Below, one piece after another: positions 1 through 7,228 of a stretch of DNA of 64,000 nt. Source of the stretch: Chitinophagales bacterium (GTDB lineage Bacteria; Bacteroidota; Bacteroidia; Chitinophagales; CAIOSU01); contig BPHB01000001.1 in NCBI GenBank assembly GCA_026003335.1, positions 1,076,591 to 1,140,590 on the forward strand, in the 5' to 3' direction. Made by a program: the position numbers and the translations under genes. The notes under the pieces are model-generated. The model did not search any database and was not told where the DNA came from. It was given only the letters and a program-made list of their open reading frames with translations. Each line of letters begins with the position of its first letter. The first letter of the stretch is position 1.

Positions 1-312
1 CTCAGAGACACAGTCAATCTCACCGAACCCCGCGACACAGAAACCTGGAACGAACTAAGCCACGTGGTACTGCAAGCCCTCCGTGAGATTGCCGCAGAAA
101 TAAACCGGGATACCTCATTTGAAATAAAAATGCACCTCCTGAAAGAACTGCTGGAAGGTCATCACTTTAATCAGCGCGACTTTCTGCATGACTGTTGTGT
201 GTACGGTCTTTTCCGCATTTATAAATCACTGTGCGACATAAGCAGTGCCGAGATAAATAGTCTGCTGCTTCGTAAATATCCGGCAGACATGCAATACAAA
301 TATGTAAATTAA
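1..312 (+). CDS. C-terminal fragment of an unidentified protein (5' end outside window)
   Basis: The reading frame is open from base 1 to a TAA at 310-312, so about 103 residues of a longer protein are visible; the GTG at 64 is internal. The visible part is mostly alpha-helical and ends in a short basic tail. I recognise no domain. A stretch near its end (VYGLFRIYKSL followed by a short acidic/serine loop and a last helix) loosely resembles the end of the tail module carried by the radical SAM proteins downstream, so it may be the end of another protein of that set, but this rests on a few positions. The next gene starts 48 bp downstream on the same strand. Confidence 0.55.
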   Translation, partial: LRDTVNLTEPRDTETWNELSHVVLQALREIAAEINRDTSFEIKMHLLKELLEGHHFNQRDFLHDCCVYGLFRIYKSLCDISSAEINSLLLRKYPADMQYKYVN

Positions 313-360
313 CATTGCTTCACAGTATTCTGCGGGTACTTCCATGGTCAGACAGGAAGA

Positions 361-1434
361 ATGCCAGAGGAAAGATTTACTGCATGCATCGATATAATCC
401 AAACGGTGAAATGTCTTCTCTTTTCGGTTTTGTTTTTCATTTTCTTACTGGAAGCGGCTCTTCGCATCACGGGCAAATGGATTACCGCATCTGAAAAAAG
501 CACCGGGAGATTTTTTTATGAATGGGGCTATGAAACGCATCGCCACTACGCCTATCCGCCTAACGATACCTTTGTGATGGATATAGGTGAATACAGCTGG
601 GAGTACCACACCAACAGCCTGGGATATCGCGAGAGGGAAATGGATACCGCACCTCCACACGCAATCCGGGCATTGGTTATTGGCGATTCCTTTGCCGAAG
701 GTAATGGAACCTCCTACGATAGCTCATGGGCTCGTCATCTGGAACGCAGGCTGCAACAAAAACATCCGGATGCAGAAGTGTATGTATGCGGAATTTCCGG
801 ATTTGATCCTTTTTATGCATATGTTGCCCTGAAAGAGCGACTGCTGCCTTACCGCCCTACCCACGTTTTGATTTCTGTAAATGATTCAGACTTTGACGAC
901 TTCATTATACGGGGCGGCTTCAGCCGTTTTAAAGACGGGAATCGTGTGCAATATAAAGATCCTCCCTGGTTTCTGCCTGTTTATCGGTATAGTCATATCG
1001 CACGCATGATCGCTCACACGTTTTGCCACTACGACTATTACCTGATACAACGTGTACATACGGAAAAGGTACGCAGAGAAGCTGCCGATAGCATATCCGC
1101 CTGTTTACAAAACATATATCAACTATGCCGGGAAAATCATATCCGATTCCTGGCGGTTATTTATCCGGTTCCACACAAGGTTTGTTATGCCACCGATGAC
1201 CATATCTTGTCTGATGTGCCTGCGCTGGAAAAAACAACAGCAGCCTATCCCGCGCTGTTTCTGTATAACGACCTGAGCAAAAACCTCAAAGCAGGTGATT
1301 GCATGAGTTACTGTTGGAAAACAGACAGCCATTTCAACAACAAAGGATATGCACTACTGGCTCATCTGATTGACTCGGCTATACAGGCTCAACATCCGGA
1401 TTTCTGGAGCATACCTGATTCCCCGGGATACTGA
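361..1434 (+). CDS. SGNH-hydrolase-like membrane-anchored protein
   Basis: The 357-residue protein has one hydrophobic helix near residues 17-35 and then a soluble domain probably facing the periplasm. SGNH/GDSL blocks are visible: GDSF with the nucleophile Ser110 (block I), a Gly near 144 (block II), Asn174 (block III) and a D-x-H pair at Asp322/His324 (block V). This family includes carbohydrate esterases and acyltransferase-associated domains, so removal or transfer of an ester (for example acetyl) group on a glycan is a reasonable guess. It is a paralogue of the 3302-4579 product: both share the block I context, the phrase DFDDFIIRGG / DLDDLIMRGG and the C-terminal H-x(n)-GY pattern. The 3' end overlaps the convergent gene at 1389-3230 by 46 bp. 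Start ATG at 361 follows a purine-rich stretch directly, so an SD-independent start is likely. Confidence 0.8.
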   Translation: MPEERFTACIDIIQTVKCLLFSVLFFIFLLEAALRITGKWITASEKSTGRFFYEWGYETHRHYAYPPNDTFVMDIGEYSWEYHTNSLGYREREMDTAPPHAIRALVIGDSFAEGNGTSYDSSWARHLERRLQQKHPDAEVYVCGISGFDPFYAYVALKERLLPYRPTHVLISVNDSDFDDFIIRGGFSRFKDGNRVQYKDPPWFLPVYRYSHIARMIAHTFCHYDYYLIQRVHTEKVRREAADSISACLQNIYQLCRENHIRFLAVIYPVPHKVCYATDDHILSDVPALEKTTAAYPALFLYNDLSKNLKAGDCMSYCWKTDSHFNNKGYALLAHLIDSAIQAQHPDFWSIPDSPGY

Positions 1435-3230
1435 GGCGCCCCCTGTAATACATTTTTACCCGGATGTGTTATCCTTTCGGGAATGACCACTGTCTTTCCG
1501 CCTTTTTGAATCAAAATCTGCCAATTGCAATCCGCGCACAGGTTCACACCTTTTACAATCAATGTTTCTGCATATCCATTCGCTACATCAGCCATCAGCG
1601 GAAACAATCGTATTTTTTCTCTTTCGCCTTCCTGATAAAGTAACACATAGTGCAGGTTATTGCTGAATCCTGAATAGACGGGCGTTGGCCCGGTGTTGTA
1701 AAGATGTATCCTGAACGCAGCCTGCCGCCATCCGGCACAGTTCTCAACCCGACTAACCCGGGCAGACACATGTGCTTTCAGATATTCCCAATCATTTTCC
1801 TTTTCTTCATTCAGCAGGCAATATGCTGATGAAGAAAAAGGAAAAAAATGCGGATTTACCGGCTCCGAGATTTGGTGTATATGATTCAGCAACTCCTGCT
1901 GCATAGCTTCATTTACAGGAAAACGTTTTGACTTGCGGGCCGGATCAGAAGGCCCTTCACGGAGAGCAATCCCCTGCCGGTGCCACTCCAGCATTTCCCA
2001 TGCCCTTTCATATATCCGTAATTCCACAGGCGTGCCTTCCTCGGCAGAAAGCAGTAATATTTCCGGATAAATATCCGCTGATATCCATACCGAAGAAGTA
2101 TCCTTAAAATAATTGTATCCATTGACAATACACCGCTGCATACCGTGCATCCGGCAGTAATCTATAAGGGTTTGCATATTTTCCACCCTCTTGGTAAACA
2201 TGCAGGAAGTCTGATAAATCGGATAATAGCTGACCCCGGCAATAGCAAGTACCACGGCCGGCAAAACCACCTGCCGCATACGTGGATGAAGCTGTGATGC
2301 ATGGAAGAAGTCCAACAGCAGGGTGACGGCAACCAGACCACTGAAGGCAAGATAATACTGCTGAGTAGCTCCATCCAGCGGAAAGTACTGACCTATAACA
2401 AGCATAATCCCAAATATGCTGACTGCCGTCAGGATGAGCCAAAGCCATTTTTTTCTTACTGCCTGAATAGCGACTACGATGCCCATACACCAACTGAGCA
2501 CCGGGTGATTTTGCATCATCCCGTATATTTCATGCAAAGTAAATATCCGGATACCAACCTGCAGACGTTCGCGCAACAGACCACCATCATAGTCGGGGAA
2601 AAAAATAAACTTCACCGCGATAACTCCGGTAAACAATCCCAGCGTAAGCAGAGCTTTTCGGATATGCACCTGCAGCATAATCATGTACAACAAGGCATAG
2701 ATTGTAACAATATATATCAGCGGATGACTGCCTACGAGAAAAAAGCTCAGAAGCAGCAGAATTCCTGAATGATACCATTTCAGCTTTTGGTCTCTGCACA
2801 AAAAGAAAAGTAAGAACAGCAGCAGCCCGAGGCCATAAAGCACCTCTCCATAAGGCCAGGCAAAATAGGCAAAATTCACCCCCAACGTTTGTATCAGCAC
2901 ATACAGCACACCATCTTCACGCTGGCGCAAGAGAAAAAATCCGGCCAGGAAAAGCATATAGAAAAACAACACATGACCTACCGAATAACTTATCAAAATC
3001 AGTTTGAGGGGCAAGTTGAGGCACACGGCAGCCAGAGGCAACCACTGGGAAAGCATAAGGATATAGCGGCTTCGCTCCACATTGAAACACTCCCGATTGA
3101 TTACACCCAAAAGGTAGCTTCCCGCATCACCGTGCAGCCTTTCCCGGTAAAACCACCACGCTGAAAAAAACAGCAGGGCAAAAGCAACATGGGTGAGAAT
3201 AAACCACAATTTTCTGTAATGGGGGACCAT
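1389..3230 (-). CDS. Multipass membrane protein, GT-C glycosyltransferase-like
   Basis: 613 residues. The first 350 or so form about ten hydrophobic helices and the last 250 are soluble and probably periplasmic. An acidic HGDAGSY motif lies in the first extracytoplasmic loop, where GT-C glycosyltransferases carry their catalytic acid. That topology resembles lipid-linked sugar transferases or DUF-type O-antigen membrane proteins, but no specific family was recognised. It is paralogous to the product of 5647-7113: after the acidic motif both have the pattern N-R-x-I-x(6)-LP-x-LAV-x-LN. The gene is convergent with and overlaps the SGNH gene at 361-1434, and diverges from the second SGNH gene with only 71 bp between. 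Function inferred, not shown. Confidence 0.7.
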   Translation of the reverse strand: MVPHYRKLWFILTHVAFALLFFSAWWFYRERLHGDAGSYLLGVINRECFNVERSRYILMLSQWLPLAAVCLNLPLKLILISYSVGHVLFFYMLFLAGFFLLRQREDGVLYVLIQTLGVNFAYFAWPYGEVLYGLGLLLFLLFFLCRDQKLKWYHSGILLLLSFFLVGSHPLIYIVTIYALLYMIMLQVHIRKALLTLGLFTGVIAVKFIFFPDYDGGLLRERLQVGIRIFTLHEIYGMMQNHPVLSWCMGIVVAIQAVRKKWLWLILTAVSIFGIMLVIGQYFPLDGATQQYYLAFSGLVAVTLLLDFFHASQLHPRMRQVVLPAVVLAIAGVSYYPIYQTSCMFTKRVENMQTLIDYCRMHGMQRCIVNGYNYFKDTSSVWISADIYPEILLLSAEEGTPVELRIYERAWEMLEWHRQGIALREGPSDPARKSKRFPVNEAMQQELLNHIHQISEPVNPHFFPFSSSAYCLLNEEKENDWEYLKAHVSARVSRVENCAGWRQAAFRIHLYNTGPTPVYSGFSNNLHYVLLYQEGEREKIRLFPLMADVANGYAETLIVKGVNLCADCNWQILIQKGGKTVVIPERITHPGKNVLQGAPQYPGESGMLQKSGC

Positions 3231-3301
3231 CGGGACTATATTTTCATATTTGAGTAAAATTGCTGTGGATAAAACATTAGCTTATGTCGTAAAACCCGTT
3301 T

Positions 3302-4579
3302 ATGTCCGGCACTAAAGTAGTGAAGTTCTTATTCTTTGCCTGGCTGTTGGCTCTGGGTGTTTTGGCGCTCAGCGTGGTAGGGTTTCAGTATAAGAATCAG
3401 GCCTTCTCCTACGGACATGTATTTGTTACCACCCGTTTGAGCCTGCTGGTGCATTTGTTTATTTCAGGATGCCTGTTCATTGTTGTATGGCTGCTGCTGC
3501 GTGTGCTGCAAGTGTCCGTTTCGGCAAGAAGGAATATTCTCATGCTGCTGGGCTCCACACTTGTAACTATTCTGGTGCTGGAAACCCTCTTACGGTTAAC
3601 TGCGCTGGGTGAGTCTTTACAAAATTACGGGGAGCGTAGCCGGGGATATTATCTGCGCGTATATGAAAACCACGCACGGAGTGCTTACCATACCCATTCT
3701 CCTAACTCCACGATTACGCTGAAAAGTCTCTTTTTTAGTTATCCGCGCCAAACCAACTCTTTGGGAATCAGTTTTCCTGAAATTCCCATAGAAAAGGAGC
3801 CGGGAGAGATTCGCATCATGGCTCTGGGTGATTCCTTTACGGAGGGAGACGGTGCCCCGGCAGATTCTACCTGGATGAAAGCCCTTGAACGAGAGCTGCG
3901 GCAACGCTACCCGTATGTACGCTTTACCTTTATTAATGCGGGTGTCTGCGGCAGTGATCCGGTATTTGCCTTTCGCTTGTTTAAAGACAAGTTACTGGTG
4001 TACAGGCCGGATATAGTACTTGCTGCCACAAACCTCAGTGACCTGGATGATCTGATCATGCGGGGAGGAAGAGAACGGTTTTTCGGAAATGACAGTTGCC
4101 GCTTCCGCCGGGGACCGCGTTGGGAAAATATCTATGCATTCAGCTATCTGTTCAGGCTGTTTATTCATACACGCTATAATAAAATATTTCTCACTCCTGA
4201 GGAGGATCGTCAGAAAAGAAAGGAAGCCGTTGCCGAAATAGCGGCTACTTTCAATCAGTTTCATGACCTATGCGAAGCATCGGGCTGTCGTTTTATTGCC
4301 GTATTGATGCCCGTAACAGTGGATGTTACACAAGAAAAACTTGTTACCATCGGACAACTTGCTGACACTTTAGGTGCCGATCCCCCCTTTCCGGTAATCA
4401 ACTTGCTACCCTATTATTTAAACAAAGGCGGTATCAATAAGTACAACGTCCATGATTACTACTGGCCTATGGACGGTCATCATACAAGCCGGGGCTACGA
4501 AATATTCGGAAAGGGTGTAGCCGATTATCTGATTACTCACCGGATGGTAGCCGATTCACTGCAACAGTCTGAACAATAA
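3302..4579 (+). CDS. SGNH-hydrolase-like protein with three N-terminal membrane helices
   Basis: 425 residues. Hydrophobic segments near 8-26, 45-68 and 78-97 precede a periplasmic SGNH domain with GDSF (Ser178), an Asn-containing TNLSDLDD block III and a C-terminal D-G-H-H (Asp391/His393) block V. It is a longer paralogue of the product of 361-1434, which has a single helix. Such proteins act on O-acyl groups of cell-wall or surface polysaccharides in characterised relatives; the substrate here cannot be read from sequence. It starts 71 bp from the divergent membrane protein gene and is followed after 67 bp by a sulfotransferase-like gene on the same strand, which fits one transcription unit for glycan decoration. 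Confidence 0.8.
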   Translation: MSGTKVVKFLFFAWLLALGVLALSVVGFQYKNQAFSYGHVFVTTRLSLLVHLFISGCLFIVVWLLLRVLQVSVSARRNILMLLGSTLVTILVLETLLRLTALGESLQNYGERSRGYYLRVYENHARSAYHTHSPNSTITLKSLFFSYPRQTNSLGISFPEIPIEKEPGEIRIMALGDSFTEGDGAPADSTWMKALERELRQRYPYVRFTFINAGVCGSDPVFAFRLFKDKLLVYRPDIVLAATNLSDLDDLIMRGGRERFFGNDSCRFRRGPRWENIYAFSYLFRLFIHTRYNKIFLTPEEDRQKRKEAVAEIAATFNQFHDLCEASGCRFIAVLMPVTVDVTQEKLVTIGQLADTLGADPPFPVINLLPYYLNKGGINKYNVHDYYWPMDGHHTSRGYEIFGKGVADYLITHRMVADSLQQSEQ

Positions 4580-4594
4580 TTGCATTTTTGGAGG

Positions 4595-4602
4595 TATCTT
4601 TG
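4595..4602 (+). promoter_or_regulatory. Candidate -7 box (TATCTTTG)
   Basis: The octamer matches the Bacteroidota TAnnTTTG -7 consensus exactly and lies 45 bp before the sulfotransferase-like start codon. No good TTTG -33 element sits at the usual spacing (the nearest TTG at 4580-4582 is too close), so this may be a weak or activated promoter. Confidence 0.35.
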
Positions 4603-4646
4603 CGGCATCCTACCTCCGCCTTAAGAAGCCGATAGAATAAGAGTTT

Positions 4647-5540
4647 ATGTGCACACAAGACGAGGGTACACCCTTTGTCATGGTAGGTCTGGAGCGCAGC
4701 GGTAACACCGTGACGCATGCAGCCCTGAAAGCCCATCCTGAAGTAGCCACTTTTGATGACGAAGTAAAGTATTCGCCTTTCTACACTACGGGCATTTCTG
4801 TGTTCTCCTTTTCAAATGAACGCGATACAGTAAAGCAAGCCAGTCGCCCTGCTTTGCTGAAATTTCTGTCATTTCTCAATCACGGAAAATCCGGAAAGGC
4901 ATACGGAATCTATACAGTGCCAGCAGCAAAGGACGCTGCCGGTCTGGTTAAAGCAATTCAAACACATTATCCGGATGTGAAAATTATTCTGGTTAAGCGG
5001 CTCAACATTGTTGCCCAATATGCATCATCCCTGATAGCTAATCAGAGCAACTTGTGGATTGCTACCAAACCTTTGATAACACCGTATCCCGAAGTGCATT
5101 TTAACTATAAAAATCTGGTTACCTATGTAATCCTTACCCTGCATGCCCTCAACGAACTGGAAAAACTAAAATCCTCACATACCGTTTTAGAATGGATTTA
5201 TGAAGAACACCTGTTGTCTGACTCGCCCTCTTTTAATCCATTATTTGATTTCCTCGGTGTGAGCCGGCTTGATGTAGCCCCCTTTTTGCCTGCGAAACTT
5301 AATCCCCCGCCGGAGACCTATATCCGCAATTATTACTTCTGGATACAAGAGGTATGTAAAATAATAGAAAGAGCCGCCATTCAAACAGAGCTTAAACAGC
5401 AACTATATGCTTATCATACTTCCCTTCTGACCAACAAATCCATACATGAATCCTGGCTTTTTTATCTCAGCATTTTGCCCTCCCGGCTTTTAGCCTTTCT
5501 TCTTTTTAAAAAAGCGCTGCCCGCAGTGCATAATCCGTAA
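4647..5540 (+). CDS. Sulfotransferase-like protein
   Basis: 297 residues, cytosolic in appearance except for a hydrophobic C-terminal stretch. Near the N-terminus, GLERSGNT at 14-21 followed by a helix and H-P fits the 5'-phosphosulfate-binding loop of PAPS-dependent sulfotransferases. A second segment around Arg118 to Ser127 (VKRLNIVAQYASS) fits the 3'-phosphate-binding motif. Family members move a sulfate group from PAPS to a sugar, lipid or other hydroxyl group. Its position between SGNH-like and GT-C-like membrane genes suggests a glycan or glycolipid acceptor. The catalytic base is not obvious, so it could also be a degenerate P-loop relative. Confidence 0.7.
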   Translation: MCTQDEGTPFVMVGLERSGNTVTHAALKAHPEVATFDDEVKYSPFYTTGISVFSFSNERDTVKQASRPALLKFLSFLNHGKSGKAYGIYTVPAAKDAAGLVKAIQTHYPDVKIILVKRLNIVAQYASSLIANQSNLWIATKPLITPYPEVHFNYKNLVTYVILTLHALNELEKLKSSHTVLEWIYEEHLLSDSPSFNPLFDFLGVSRLDVAPFLPAKLNPPPETYIRNYYFWIQEVCKIIERAAIQTELKQQLYAYHTSLLTNKSIHESWLFYLSILPSRLLAFLLFKKALPAVHNP

Positions 5541-5646
5541 GGAAAGTAAGCTAAGGATGCGTTACTCTGGCATGCTGCTGCGCTTGTAATATACTCTGAT
5601 TATTGTTGCAGGAAAGCATTCCGTAAGGTATTTTTAAAGCATTGGA

Positions 5647-7113
5647 ATGTCACAGTGTTCAGGTACACGCTCGGGGTTCACCTTGCGGTTTATTGCCTAT
5701 GCCGGCTTTGCCTATCTGCTGGCGATTCTTCTTTTTTCGCTGCACCATTATCGCGAGATTCTGATTGCCGATGGTGCGTTTATGGTGTTTGAGATGTGTA
5801 ATACGGCTTGGTTTCCTCAGGCACAAAACAGGCTTATCATTTTAATTCTTGATGTGCTGCCAGTGTTGGCAGTGAATCTGAATTTTTCACTAAAGGCGGT
5901 CATCCTGTCCTGGATACTTAATTATTTTATTTTCTACACCATCTGCTTTGGGATTACGGCCCTTGTTCTGAAAGATTTTCTGGCAGCCGGTATTCTATTG
6001 GCCACTTATGCCTTTACATTAAGCGCATGTTTTTACAATGTGGCAAATGAAATTCAGCCTGCAGCAGTGTTGGCAGTTACAGCATTTTCGGCTATCCGAA
6101 ACCGGGGCATGCAGAGTATATGGCGCTATGTAATCTATGTGATGATTTTTTTTATTGCTTTTTCTCATCCCCTGGTGGGGGTAGCTCTGTTTCTGACAGC
6201 AATCTGGTTAACCCTTTGGGATTATTCTTCTGTTGTAGCTGCTCTTAAAAAATATTATCTGTTGGTGCTCGTATTCTCTTCCATGCTGGTGCTGCGCATG
6301 ATTCTGGCAACGCAAAATACCTATGAGAGCTTCCGGCTGCAGGTGAGTCCGGAAATGTTTACAGATTTTCTCACACACCTGAACTTTCATTACCTGCGGG
6401 CAACCGCACATTTTATGTTATCTGCATTTCCGACTCTGACAGTATTGCTTTTTTCTTTTATTGCTATTCAGCTTTACCGGCGGGCATGGCGTACACTTAC
6501 CGTGTGTTTAATCCTTACGTTTGCTTACACTGTGGTGTGGTTCTTTTATGTCAATCCGCAAACGCCCTGGCTGCTCAACCGCTACGATCATCTTACCATT
6601 CGCTGGTATTTCCCGGCCGCATTTCTTGTGGTTGTATCTTTTTTCAGAACTATAACTACCCTGCCGGAACAAACAGCCTTACGTAAAGGATTCAACCTGT
6701 TGCTTATCGTTTTACTGCTCTTTCAGCTCTACTGGTTGCATGGCACAGCCCTTTTAGCACAAAATACCGTCAGGCAATACGAGCTGCTCTTTGCCGCTGC
6801 CCGGCAACAGGAGGGCTCTAAATTCTATATTCCGGAAGAAGCTACCTGCAGATGGGTGTACCGCAGTCAGGTGTTTGTATCATCACTTGTTTACTCCGCG
6901 CTGGCAGCACCGGATTCGTCCCTGCATATAATCATAGCAAATACAGCGCATGAAAAACCGGTGCTACAAAACCCCTCTGATAAGATTCTTCTCAGCAGAA
7001 ATTACTCCGTCTCTGTGTACAAGCTGAACAAGAATTATTTCAAGCTTCATTCCGGGCCCTATCGCAGACTGGAGACCGACCTTTCGGAGTGTACAGGGAT
7101 GCCTCCACCTTAA
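5647..7113 (+). CDS. Multipass membrane protein, GT-C glycosyltransferase-like
   Basis: 488 residues with about ten hydrophobic helices over the first 380 and a shorter soluble tail. The acidic DGAF motif near residue 40 lies in the first large loop, as in GT-C enzymes. It is paralogous to the minus-strand protein at 1389-3230 (shared N-R-L/Y-I pattern, LP-x-LAV-x-LN, and a similar helix layout), but its soluble tail is about 130 residues shorter. Start ATG at 5647. It lies 106 bp after the sulfotransferase-like gene and probably belongs to the same unit. The enzymatic role is inferred from topology only. Confidence 0.7.
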   Translation: MSQCSGTRSGFTLRFIAYAGFAYLLAILLFSLHHYREILIADGAFMVFEMCNTAWFPQAQNRLIILILDVLPVLAVNLNFSLKAVILSWILNYFIFYTICFGITALVLKDFLAAGILLATYAFTLSACFYNVANEIQPAAVLAVTAFSAIRNRGMQSIWRYVIYVMIFFIAFSHPLVGVALFLTAIWLTLWDYSSVVAALKKYYLLVLVFSSMLVLRMILATQNTYESFRLQVSPEMFTDFLTHLNFHYLRATAHFMLSAFPTLTVLLFSFIAIQLYRRAWRTLTVCLILTFAYTVVWFFYVNPQTPWLLNRYDHLTIRWYFPAAFLVVVSFFRTITTLPEQTALRKGFNLLLIVLLLFQLYWLHGTALLAQNTVRQYELLFAAARQQEGSKFYIPEEATCRWVYRSQVFVSSLVYSALAAPDSSLHIIIANTAHEKPVLQNPSDKILLSRNYSVSVYKLNKNYFKLHSGPYRRLETDLSECTGMPPP

Positions 7114-7228
7114 AGAGCTCCCCTTTTCGTTTCTGAGCCGATGACATGAACCATACCGACATACCAAGCTCAGCCGGCCGCTTACTCTGACTTTAAGAAA
7201 ACAACCATTTTAATTAACTTTAAATCGT

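Noticed and set aside
2301-2768. 155-residue frame antisense to the GT-C-like gene
   Set aside because: Opposite membrane helices; the polar, His/Gln-rich product is typical of antisense frames.
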